A DNA stretch of 40,587 nucleotides from an uncultured Acetatifactor sp. GTDB lineage: Bacteria > Bacillota > Clostridia > Lachnospirales > Lachnospiraceae. The DNA lies in contig CAKRZO010000028.1 in the NCBI GenBank assembly GCA_934433135.1, positions 1-40,587 on the forward strand. The letters run 5' to 3'. The notes below the pieces were generated by a model. The model did not search any database, was not told the origin of the DNA, and saw only the letters and a program-made list of their open reading frames with translations. The position numbers were made by a program, and so were the translations under genes. Shown here one piece after another: positions 26,419 through 34,669 of the stretch; the stretch's first letter is position 1; each line of letters starts with the position of its first letter.

Positions 26419-27270
26419 TTAACCAAATAAATATGGTTTTCTCCCCCTTGCGTTCATATTATATAAAATGGTGTAACCGGCGTTTGTGTCAGTTGCAGTG
26501 TCGACATTAAAGCTTGCGGTAGTGACCGCAAGGATATCCGCATTGCCGCCGCAAAAGCAGCAGCTTGTAGGAATGCTGCACGGAACATTGATAAAATCCA
26601 AAATTTTCATTGTTTTTGTGTCTACAACTGCTATATGTCCCTCTCCCCAGCAACTGACGTATAGATTGTCGTTTTTGTCAATGGTGAAGCCATCAACACC
26701 GGGGACGGTTATTTGTCTGCCTGTAAAGGTTATTTTGCCGCATATCGAATCAAAGTTGTATTCGCGGATTGTCTTTGTATCACTGTCAGTGTGATAGAAC
26801 AGAGATTCGTCCATTGACCATTCCATACCGTTTGAAAGCTTCATTCCATCAAGCAGCACTGTTACATTTCCGTTTGCGTCGAGGCTGTATAGCTTTCCGT
26901 CAAGCTTTTCTGATATACCAAGCCGCTTTTCACTTTTAGTTCCTATATAAAGTCTGCCATCGGGTCCAGCCTTCATATCGTTTGCATATTGTATTTTGTA
27001 TTTTGAGCGGTCATATATGTCATGGGTTTTTCCGTTGCTATCCAAATAGAACACACCGTCGTATCGGGAAACAATAAGCCTGCCTGCCTTGTCAAATGCA
27101 AATGCCGCACAGCTCGTTTCTGTCGGAATTACATCAAGGGTATCGGTTGATGTAATGTATTTGCAGATTTCGTTTCCTCCTCCGGCGTTGGTGTAATACA
27201 GAGCTTTCTCCTTGTCGTTCCATATTGGACCTTCTCCTATTATGCAACGCTTTTCGGATATTATTTTCAT
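26419..27270 (-). CDS. SMP-30/gluconolactonase-like beta-propeller protein
   Basis: A 283-residue six-bladed propeller of the SMP-30/gluconolactonase/LRE family. Metal-ligand segments are visible: IGEGPIWNDKEKALYYTN (Glu13), YANDMKAGPDGRLYIGT (Asn/Asp), MKLSNGMEWSMDESLFYHTD (Asn and Asp), and PGVDGFTIDKNDNLYVSCWG. Family members hydrolyse sugar lactones or related esters with a divalent metal. Its position after a beta-lactamase-fold hydrolase (4-base overlap) and before a transporter suggests hydrolysis of a lactone or ester in the glycyl-radical pathway. The true substrate is unknown. Confidence 0.85.
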   Translation of the reverse strand: MKIISEKRCIIGEGPIWNDKEKALYYTNAGGGNEICKYITSTDTLDVIPTETSCAAFAFDKAGRLIVSRYDGVFYLDSNGKTHDIYDRSKYKIQYANDMKAGPDGRLYIGTKSEKRLGISEKLDGKLYSLDANGNVTVLLDGMKLSNGMEWSMDESLFYHTDSDTKTIREYNFDSICGKITFTGRQITVPGVDGFTIDKNDNLYVSCWGEGHIAVVDTKTMKILDFINVPCSIPTSCCFCGGNADILAVTTASFNVDTATDTNAGYTILYNMNARGRKPYLFG

Positions 27271-28367
27271 TGAGTTACCTCCTTGCCGAAAATTTCTTGT
27301 GTTGTCGTTGTTATTATAGGTCTTTTCTGCTTATACTTGTAATAACCTAACACATGAGTTCCGAAATATGCCGTTATATTATTCGTTCGATCCACAAAAT
27401 AATATGCTCCCGCAGCTCCGCCCCAGCCAAAATCCGGTCTTGGATCTCCCTCTGACGGACATTGCTGCCCAAGCCCGTATGCACGCTTGTCCTGTACCCA
27501 GTATGTCGGCATTTCTATTTGTGCCTTTGTCAGCTGATTGGTTGAGAGCAAATCAACAGTTTCCTTTTTTAACAGTTTATAGGTGCGGATTGCTTCAAGA
27601 AATTTTATGTAATCATCAACGGTTGATATACATCCGGCTCCGCCGCTTTCATATTTTGTGCCGATTCTGTATACGCAGTCCTTTGTACATTCCTCAACCC
27701 TGTCGGTTTCGGGATTATATCTGTATTGATTAACGAGTTTGTTCATATCTTTTCCATCAATCAGGAAAGACGAATATTCCATTCCGCATATGTCGAAAAT
27801 ATGCTTTTTGACATATGCGCCGAAGGTCATTTTGGAAATTACCTCAACCAATGCTGCCAAAACATCGTGGCAAAGACTGTATTCCCACCGATACCCCGGT
27901 TCAAACAAAAGCGGTTCCTTTGCAAGATATTTCATAGCTTCACGCGTAGGACATTCTCCGTCAGTTTCTTTGCGGCATTTTTCAAGCATGGGGGAATTCA
28001 AATCATAACTGAATCCTGCCGTCATAGTAAATAACTGCCTTACGGTAATTTTGTTTTTTGCCAAAGCTGCTTCCCCGTTCGATATTACCGTCATATTTTC
28101 AAATTCCGGCATATAACCGCAAAGCGCATCATCAAGCTTAAATAACCCTTTTTCAAACAGCTGCAGCGCCGCAACACAAGTTATCAGCTTTGAGCATGAA
28201 TAAATATTATAAAGCTCCTTGCCTGTCACCTCTGTTTTTTTGTTTATATCCGTATATCCGTTTGAATGACGATATATGCATTTTCCGTCCTTCATCACTA
28301 TGCAATCATAGAACGGAAGACCCATTTCAAGAAAGCTGTCCATAAGCTTTGTAAGTTTTGAAGACAT
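27267..28367 (-). CDS. Beta-lactamase-fold serine hydrolase (class C/esterase type)
   Basis: A 366-residue cytoplasmic member of the beta-lactamase/penicillin-binding-like family. The active-site SxxK motif is Ser57-Cys-Ser-Lys60 in YNIYSCSKLIT. The second motif is around WEYSLCHDVLAAL (Tyr-Ser with Leu instead of Asn). The third is replaced by GWGGAAGAYYF. These enzymes are often esterases, lactone hydrolases or D-amino peptidases and rarely beta-lactamases. No signal peptide is present, so cell wall or antibiotic action is unlikely. AAGGAG lies before the start. It is the second gene of the glycyl-radical operon. A small inverted repeat (atcagg/cctgat at 28403-28417) separates it from the first gene. 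Confidence 0.83.
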   Translation of the reverse strand: MSSKLTKLMDSFLEMGLPFYDCIVMKDGKCIYRHSNGYTDINKKTEVTGKELYNIYSCSKLITCVAALQLFEKGLFKLDDALCGYMPEFENMTVISNGEAALAKNKITVRQLFTMTAGFSYDLNSPMLEKCRKETDGECPTREAMKYLAKEPLLFEPGYRWEYSLCHDVLAALVEVISKMTFGAYVKKHIFDICGMEYSSFLIDGKDMNKLVNQYRYNPETDRVEECTKDCVYRIGTKYESGGAGCISTVDDYIKFLEAIRTYKLLKKETVDLLSTNQLTKAQIEMPTYWVQDKRAYGLGQQCPSEGDPRPDFGWGGAAGAYYFVDRTNNITAYFGTHVLGYYKYKQKRPIITTTTQEIFGKEVTQ

Positions 28368-28465
28368 TTTAATTACTCCTTAATTTTTTTGATTTTCTTT
28401 ATATCAGGCACCCTGATTTTTCACATTTTATACCGAGTGTGTCATACCTATGTTCCCTCATAGCG

Positions 28466-30700
28466 TTATCTTATATTTTCCGCTCTTGTGATGTACGCGT
28501 TCTGCTCCTTTTCGGTGAGGTTGTTCCACAGCACATTCCAGCCGCACACACGTACCTGAAGATTTTGATACTTTTCAGGATGCTTCTGTGCGTCACGAAG
28601 CGTTTTCGTGTTAAAAACATTGATCTGCAAAGTCTGACCTCCGTTTTTCATATACATGAACAGTAGTGATTTCATAATTTCAAGTCCTTCGTCGCCGCTG
28701 ACTGCGGAAGGGTGGAGCATTACGTCAAGGCAAAAGCTTTCGCAATAGGTGTACGGGCGCGCTTTCAGCGCAGATTTGATCAATGCAGTTACGCCCTCTC
28801 TGTCCATACCTATAGACGGAGAGCCGTTTTTGGAAATCTCATCGCCTGCATATCTTCCGTCCGGGGTCGCGCCTGTTTTTTCGCCCTCCCAGACAAACTG
28901 CATTGCCGTGTGCATAATCGCTTTGTATACACCGCCTCTTGCATTCGGACGGTTGTTTATTTTTGACGCAAAGTATGCGGACATTGCCTCGGTGTATCTG
29001 TTCGTTTCTTCGTCGTCATTTCCGTATTTGTGCGGACTTTTAACTATCTGTGTATGCAAATTTTCAAATCCTTTCCAGTTGCCGGCAAGAGCCTTTGCAA
29101 GAGTTTCAAGAGTTATGGTTTTTTTGTCATATACAAATCCCTTTACCGCCATAATTGCATCAACAAGGCTCGCAAAGCCACAGTTCAGCACATGGGAATT
29201 ATTAAATTTTACGCCGCTTTGGTATGCGTCAATGCCCTTTTTCAATGCGCCCTCAATCGTCGCGGAATACATATTCGAGGGGTTGATAAAGCTGAGGTAT
29301 TTTTCATACTGCAATGATACATCAATAGTCATTTCAATAAGGTTTTCCCACTGTTTTAAAACGGCACTGTAAAAGTCGTCAAATGTTTTTAAATCCTTCA
29401 ACTCGCCTGTTTTGAGCCCGAACTGTTTATTCGTTCTTGAATCGAAGCCGTTACTGAATACATATTCCACTGATTTTAATGCATTGACATAACCCGTTCC
29501 GGTTGACACCTCGTTAGAGCGGATGCCGATTTCGAAACAGCCGCGTATGTCCATATTGAGAGCCTCATCATATGTTGCGCCATAGCTCATAGCCGCCTTC
29601 ATCATTCCCGGCTCGCACGAGAGAGCAAAGCAGTTATGTCCTCTGCGTATCATATCAAAAACCTTGAAGAGCAGCCTGTCGGGTGTGTTTTCATTGACTT
29701 TTACCTGGATTTTTGGATTGTATATTCCTAGCTCGTCATAAACATCAAGTATATCAAAGGAAAGCTCATTGTATTTTGTACTGCCGTCTGCATTTGTACC
29801 TCCCATATAAAACGGCTGTCCCCAGTAGTTGCCGATAGCTGACCACTGCATAAGAAAATATCTTAAAAAGTCCCTTATTTCCTCTTTTGTATATGTGCCG
29901 TTGTCCAAATCGTTTTTGTAAAAGCCGTAAAGCGTGTTGTCAAGACCGTTCCCCAGCGAGCGCACCTGATAGGAGTCAAAGCATTCCGATATCATAAAAT
30001 AAATGTAAATAACCTGCATTGCTTCATAAATATTCTGCGGTGTACCGTCGCGGATATGACAAAGACATTCGGCAATTTTTACGGCTTTTGCGTGAGTTTT
30101 TTTCAGAGCATATTTATACAGTCTGTCGATTAAATCAATTATTGCCGTGTATTCGATTATAATTCCGTCAAAAAATGCTTCTGTTTCCGGTGTAAGTGTA
30201 TTATTTTTTCTGTGGATCTCCTTGTATTCCTCGGCGCGCTTTTTTAGTCCCGGAAACCCCAAACCGAGAATGGAATCCCAGTTCGGAACAACATGATCGA
30301 AATCCGGCCATATTGCAATCGCCCCGGATTCGTTCATATCGCGCATTTGAACCTTTAATTCGGGAAGAATATTGTCAAAGACTTCTTCGTGCCATTTATC
30401 TTGTGTTACACAGTTTGCAAGCCGATTCACGCTCCAAAAGCCGACAAAAAAATCGTGCTCGTTTATATCAATTTTTGTGTTTTCAAGGACGTATTTGACT
30501 GCGTGTGCCTTTGCAACCGGGTGCGGCAGAGCTTTTATATCTTCATACAGCCTTGAAAGCCCGTTCTTTATTTCCTCATCTTCAAGTCCGGTGGTTTTGT
30601 CGTAATCGTATCCGTGATATGCCATTCGGGCATATGGATTAAATGGCTCATTTGTTTTATGGTATTTATTTTCTATAAATACTCTGTCCTGATTAAACAT
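28466..30700 (-). CDS. Glycyl-radical enzyme of unassigned substrate
   Basis: A 744-residue glycyl-radical enzyme. The start at 30700 (MFNQDRVF) is chosen because AGGAGG stands just upstream; the TTG at 30718 lies before that site. The thiyl Cys388 is in NMDIRGCFEIGI, with Glu390 next but one, the C-x-E arrangement of dehydratases, decarboxylases and C-S or C-N lyases rather than the Cys-Cys of pyruvate formate-lyase. The radical Gly720 is in RVCGWNVLWNNL, which departs from the common RVSGY/RVAGY loop. A conserved GATPDGRYAGDEISKNGSPS lies between them. It needs the activase at 24621. Neighbours (serine hydrolase, lactonase-like, DMT transporter, AraC regulator) point to catabolism of an imported small molecule, not central metabolism. 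Confidence 0.92.
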   Translation of the reverse strand: MFNQDRVFIENKYHKTNEPFNPYARMAYHGYDYDKTTGLEDEEIKNGLSRLYEDIKALPHPVAKAHAVKYVLENTKIDINEHDFFVGFWSVNRLANCVTQDKWHEEVFDNILPELKVQMRDMNESGAIAIWPDFDHVVPNWDSILGLGFPGLKKRAEEYKEIHRKNNTLTPETEAFFDGIIIEYTAIIDLIDRLYKYALKKTHAKAVKIAECLCHIRDGTPQNIYEAMQVIYIYFMISECFDSYQVRSLGNGLDNTLYGFYKNDLDNGTYTKEEIRDFLRYFLMQWSAIGNYWGQPFYMGGTNADGSTKYNELSFDILDVYDELGIYNPKIQVKVNENTPDRLLFKVFDMIRRGHNCFALSCEPGMMKAAMSYGATYDEALNMDIRGCFEIGIRSNEVSTGTGYVNALKSVEYVFSNGFDSRTNKQFGLKTGELKDLKTFDDFYSAVLKQWENLIEMTIDVSLQYEKYLSFINPSNMYSATIEGALKKGIDAYQSGVKFNNSHVLNCGFASLVDAIMAVKGFVYDKKTITLETLAKALAGNWKGFENLHTQIVKSPHKYGNDDEETNRYTEAMSAYFASKINNRPNARGGVYKAIMHTAMQFVWEGEKTGATPDGRYAGDEISKNGSPSIGMDREGVTALIKSALKARPYTYCESFCLDVMLHPSAVSGDEGLEIMKSLLFMYMKNGGQTLQINVFNTKTLRDAQKHPEKYQNLQVRVCGWNVLWNNLTEKEQNAYITRAENIR

Positions 30701-30742
30701 AATAAATTCCTCCTGCAATTTATATTTAATTTTTCAATATAA

Positions 30743-30771
30743 AAGATAACAATAATCAGCTGATTTGTAAA
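30743..30771 (-). promoter_or_regulatory. Promoter of the glycyl-radical operon with palindromic operator in the spacer
   Basis: On the minus strand TTTACA (30771-30766) and TATCTT (30748-30743) are 17 bases apart. The spacer begins with a perfect 12-bp palindrome aatcagctgatt (30754-30765), well placed for control of RNA polymerase binding. Confidence 0.55.
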
Positions 30772-30776
30772 TGAAC

Positions 30777-30818
30777 ATTTCAAAACGCATTGACTATTTC
30801 AAAACAAAATATTATAAT
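30777..30818 (+). promoter_or_regulatory. Promoter of the AraC regulator gene with direct-repeat operator
   Basis: TTGACT (30790-30795), 17-base spacer, TATAAT (30813-30818). Two copies of atttcaaaac (30777-30786 and 30796-30805), 19 bases apart, flank the -35 and enter the spacer, as expected of an AraC-family direct-repeat site used for autoregulation. The predicted start falls around the AAGGAGG ribosome binding site, so the leader is very short. Confidence 0.65.
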
Positions 30819-30841
30819 GCTCACAAGGAGGTCTGACATTT

Positions 30842-31627
30842 ATGAAAGAATTTTTTGAATATAACTTTAACATAGATAAAATTATTCTTGCATGTTATGT
30901 TCCAAAGGGAGAGGGCAATGTAATTCACACAAACAGAGCATCGCATGGGCTGGCATTGCATATATCAGGCGACAAAAAATATACTTTTGAAGGAAAGAAT
31001 ATACTTTATACGGGGAAGAATGATATTATCTTTATGCCGGAACATTCCAACTATGCAGTGAAGGCGCAATGTTCGGGGGATTGTTATGCTATAAATTTCA
31101 AAATTGCCGATGCAGTTTCTTTCGAGCCGTTTGTATTGCATATGGGAGATTTGCTGACAGATCAGTTTAAGTCTGCCGAAAAAGCATTTCGTTTGAAGTC
31201 CCCGGGATATGAGATGCAGTGCAAAGCACAGCTGTATTCAATAATCTGCGTTATGCTGAGCGAATACGAAAAAAAGTATGTTCCGAAAAGTATAGAAAAA
31301 ATTATTGAGCCGGCAATGGAATATATTCACAGAAATTATACATCGGAAAATATAAGCGTGGAGCATCTTGCAAATCTATGCGGTATAAGTACAACCTATT
31401 TGAGAAATATTTTTTTAAAATGTAAAAATGTTACTCCGATAAAATACATAAATGACCTTAAGCTTTCAAGAGCGAAAGAACTTATTTTATCGGATTACTA
31501 TTCTATTCCAAAGATCTCTGAACTTTCCGGATTCGGGGATGAAAGCTATTTTTGCCGCTATTTTAAGAAGATGACAAGAATGACAGCAACAGAATACAGA
31601 CGAAGCGTAAGGAATACCGATAAGTAG
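30842..31627 (+). CDS. AraC family transcriptional regulator
   Basis: A 261-residue regulator. The N-terminal 130 residues form a cupin-like ligand domain (ASHGLALHISGDKKYTFEGK, then GKNDIIFMPEHSNYAVKA). Two helix-turn-helix motifs occupy about residues 165-255: ISVEHLANLCGISTTYLRNIF and SIPKISELSGFGDESYFCRYF, ending with the typical TRMTATEYRR. It is transcribed divergently from the glycyl-radical operon, with 141 bases between the two starts that carry both promoters and candidate operators. It is almost certainly the operon's specific regulator, sensing the substrate or an intermediate. AAGGAGG precedes the ATG. Confidence 0.9.
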   Translation: MKEFFEYNFNIDKIILACYVPKGEGNVIHTNRASHGLALHISGDKKYTFEGKNILYTGKNDIIFMPEHSNYAVKAQCSGDCYAINFKIADAVSFEPFVLHMGDLLTDQFKSAEKAFRLKSPGYEMQCKAQLYSIICVMLSEYEKKYVPKSIEKIIEPAMEYIHRNYTSENISVEHLANLCGISTTYLRNIFLKCKNVTPIKYINDLKLSRAKELILSDYYSIPKISELSGFGDESYFCRYFKKMTRMTATEYRRSVRNTDK

Positions 31628-31875
31628 CCTTTCAGTGCCGCCCATATTTTTTGTACTCGGCAGGTGTGATGATACATTCCAAAGCTCTTTGGCTTCCGTA
31701 TAATGGCAATATGTTATTGTTGCGGTATACAGCGAGCAATAACTGCTGTAGTCGACAGCATCTCGTAGCATTTGGAAAATGAACTTGTCATAAGAAAACA
31801 GGAGCTTGATTTTAGAAAAAGTACCCAAAATGCAAAAAACTGAAATCAGGCAAAAAAGAATCGGAGGAAATGCCT
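31628..31875 (+). other. Gene-free interval between the AraC gene and the TPR operon
   Basis: Contains the inverted repeats ccaaag/ctttgg (31679-31692) and tgctgt/acagca (31744-31760), and a TATAAT at 31699-31704 without a good -35. On the minus strand, bases up to about 31690 encode ALECIITPAEYKKYGRH and a stop, which resembles the last residues of an AraC-type or other DNA-binding protein and may be a tiny relic. No functional gene is supported. Confidence 0.35.
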
Positions 31876-33863
31876 ATGAAAAAAATAGGGGAGTATGTCA
31901 GGACGACATATACAAGTGTTACGGCAAAATGGGTTTTCGGTGTGCTTGCGGCGCTTGGTGTTTTACCCGACTTAATAAAAACAATACTGTTTTGTATCGT
32001 AAAAGAATCGTTGTATTGCTCGTAATCGTTTCCCGGCACCTGCTGCCCTTCTTTTTCCGGTCTGGCGTGCAGGCTTTCTTCTCCGGAAATAAGATCTGGT
32101 GTGCCAGGCTCGTGGCAGGACTTTTAAACACGGTGGTGCGCTGGGTACTCCTTATGCCCGTTCTTAAATTCATATGCGGTCAAAAAAGGCAGACGGAAGC
32201 AAAAGAAGAAGCCCTGTCGGCAGGAGAAAAACAATCTTTTCGGAGCTATGTTCCGGTGTGTATCAGCGTCGCCGTGCTGCTTTGCTCCGCCGTATTGCTT
32301 TTTCCGAGAGGAATTTCACCTGCAGACAGACTAAAAGAAGAGTATTATGTCCGCACGAATGTGGCGTGCTATAACCTGTTGGGTGGGAACATTATCACGG
32401 CAGTTAACGATTTCAACGATATACAACGGGAGCTGGAGGTATGGAAAGAGATTGCTGATGACAGGCTGGAAACCATGGAGCGGTATTACACAGCAGGCTA
32501 TATCCGGGATATCGACTACTGCTTTGAGATGCTTTCCGAATACAAAAAAGCGGATGCACTGACAGCAGAGCAGAAGAACCGGCAGACGGAGATACTGACA
32601 AATTTAGCAGCAAACGGATGGTATATCGGCGGGCTTCCGGAGGTTAAGGAAAACGCTTCGGCCATGGCAGAGGTAATCGAAAATGCCGCCTCGTATCAGA
32701 ATAGCTTTGACTATGCCGCACTACTGGCAAAGATGCGGGTGGGTGTCACAAATGGCTCCAGCATTGCCGATTCCGTCGGTACCGGCATCACCTATCAATT
32801 CGTAAGCCGGGCAATTGAAAAGGCGTTGGAAAACCCAGAGGACTTTGTCTGGAATTACATAGCGGTGATGCTGTATAACAACCAGGAGCAGCACTCTCTG
32901 AACCTTGTTTCGGATTATTCGGATGATAAGAGAATTCTCACTGTAGCCGAAAATTTCGAAAAGCAGTTTGAAAAGCAGCTCGGAAAGGACATAACCGAAG
33001 AAGAACAGCTCGGAATCAAAAAGCTGGTCATGCAGACCTGTCTGCGGGCGCTGGCACTGAAGGAATTCGATACGCCCTTTATTCGGGAAAACACCATGTA
33101 TGCGCTGCTGAAAATCGGGCGATATGAGGAATGCCTGAAGCTCGCAAAGGAGGCGCAGAGAGGAACGGATCCCGCACCCCTCTACTATGCGGCGGCAGCC
33201 ACACTTGAAGGCGAAGATTTCGATGCTTCTGTCGAGTATGTACTGGAGCTTGCAAAACAGGTAAAGACCGGCGAATATTCTCAAAAAGCAGATGAACTGC
33301 TGCATTCTTATCTTTCCTTGCTGGTCGTGGATACCGAAAGCACAAATGCAAAGTACAGTCGACTCAGCAAGGAGCAGATAAACAAGCTCAACAGCGATGA
33401 GTTCTTAAAAAATTATCTGGAGGCATATGTGAATGCCTGCTATCCGTCTTATGGCGGTCACTCCATTTATGACGCCGCCTACACGGAGGCAATGGAGATG
33501 GCGCTCGCCGCTGCGGACCGGGTGATTTCCGAGCGCGGCGATCTGTGCTATCCCTACTATCTCAGGGGAGTGACACTGATGCAGCAGGAAAAATTTGAGG
33601 AAGCCATAGAGGCTTACAAAAAGGCGATCGAGTATAAGAGCGATGATCCGATGATATGGTATGCACTGTATGCGGCGTATGAGGAGGCGGAGGAGTGGGA
33701 GAAAGCCTATACCGCCGCCGAAATTGCCATCGGTTTGAGTCCCTGGTTTAATTATTACAGCGACTATGAGGGCATCGGTATCCATCCGTATTCCTACCGC
33801 GAGGGCGCGAAAGTCATGATAGAAAAACAACACGAAGCATCGCAGAAGGGAGGAAACGAATAA
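31876..33863 (+). CDS. Membrane-anchored TPR-repeat protein, apparently frameshifted near its start
   Basis: GGAGG at 31863-31867 leads to an ATG at 31876 (MKKIGEYVRTTYTSVTAKWV, then FGVLAALGVLPDLIKTILF) that reaches a TAA at 32023-32025. The long downstream frame, one base back, continues with LLVIVSRHLLPFF and the membrane segments LLNTVVRWVLLMPVLKFICG and VPVCISVAVLLCSAVLLF, then a large extracytoplasmic region. That frame's own upstream part (from 31806) is not protein-like. The two frames fit together if one base is gained or lost between about 31985 and 32022. TPR-like helices are clearest at CYPYYLRGVTLMQQEKFEEA and EYKSDDPMIWYALYAAYEEA. Function unknown; the next gene overlaps its stop by one base. 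Confidence 0.65.
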
Positions 33864-34669
33864 TGTTAATGATACTTTTATCCACTGTCTTTCTGGTTCT
33901 GTTTCTACAAACCTTTTTTCTCGGCGGAACCGTTTTGCCGGGCATTGCGGGCATGCTGCTCTGTGCGGCAGGTATCGTATCGTTAATCCTGCTGAAAAAA
34001 CAGGGAAAGCATAGGCTCGGCGTGTTGGCATCGTCGGTGGGGCTGATCCTGTCGGTGCTGTGCTGCCTGTCCATCACGCCCGACTTTGGCGCAGGCACGC
34101 TACAGCAAAAAGAGTTACTTTTGAAGCAAATTGCCTTTGCCGAAGCAGTGGAGAATGCCGAAGAAAAATACAATGCTTATATCGAAGTGTACGGTGAGGA
34201 CGATTCCTCCGCACTCTGTCTTGCAAAATACTATATCAGGGCAGATGAGGGGGATAAAAGCAGGTCGATGCTTTTTAAGCTCAAGAATGATACAAGTATG
34301 GAATATTATCGGACAATGGCAGAATGGTACAACAAATTCGACAAAGGCAACTTCTCTTATGTAGTCGGCACGTTGCTGGACGCGGTTGCCGAGTATCCCA
34401 CCTGGGCGCAGGGGCATTTGATGCTGGGGCTTTCCTATTATGAAAACGGCGATAACACCTCGGCGATTTATTATTTGAAAAAAGCGCAGCTTCTCGACCC
34501 ATCTGACGGCTACTGCCTGTGCTATCTGGGCGTGATATCCTATGACAGAGGAAGCTATAAGGCGGCGCAGGAATACCTGAACAGTGCAGAGAAGCTTGCG
34601 GAAAAAGATGAATATTTAAGAAAACTGGTTGAAACCTGGCAAGAATGCGTAGCAAGGGAGGTGGCATAA
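33863..34669 (+). CDS. Membrane-anchored TPR-repeat protein
   Basis: A 268-residue protein. Two or three hydrophobic segments make up the first 80 residues (MLMILLSTVFLVLFLQTFFL, VLPGIAGMLLCAAGIVSLIL, LGVLASSVGLILSVLCCLS). An extracytoplasmic or cytoplasmic helical-repeat region follows; TPR-type units are YPTWAQGHLMLGLSYYENGD, NTSAIYYLKKAQLLDPSDGY and CLCYLGVISYDRGSYKAAQE. The start overlaps the preceding TPR gene's stop by one base (TAATG), and the next gene begins immediately after its stop, so the three are one operon. TPR proteins mediate protein contacts; the partner is unknown, most simply the other TPR protein and the secreted protein encoded next. Confidence 0.75.
   Translation: MLMILLSTVFLVLFLQTFFLGGTVLPGIAGMLLCAAGIVSLILLKKQGKHRLGVLASSVGLILSVLCCLSITPDFGAGTLQQKELLLKQIAFAEAVENAEEKYNAYIEVYGEDDSSALCLAKYYIRADEGDKSRSMLFKLKNDTSMEYYRTMAEWYNKFDKGNFSYVVGTLLDAVAEYPTWAQGHLMLGLSYYENGDNTSAIYYLKKAQLLDPSDGYCLCYLGVISYDRGSYKAAQEYLNSAEKLAEKDEYLRKLVETWQECVAREVA

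Noticed and set aside
28403..28417. Hairpin between the glycyl-radical enzyme and the serine hydrolase genes as a terminator
   Set aside because: On the transcribed minus strand the stem is short and not followed by a T run. The T run is on the opposite strand, where there is no gene.
31635..31690. Minus-strand relic of an AraC-type C-terminus
   Set aside because: Only about 17 residues are recognisable, too few for an independent feature.
31876..32030. Programmed -1 ribosomal frameshift
   Set aside because: The A-rich runs do not form an X-XXY-YYZ heptamer in the zero frame, and no following stem or internal Shine-Dalgarno stands out.
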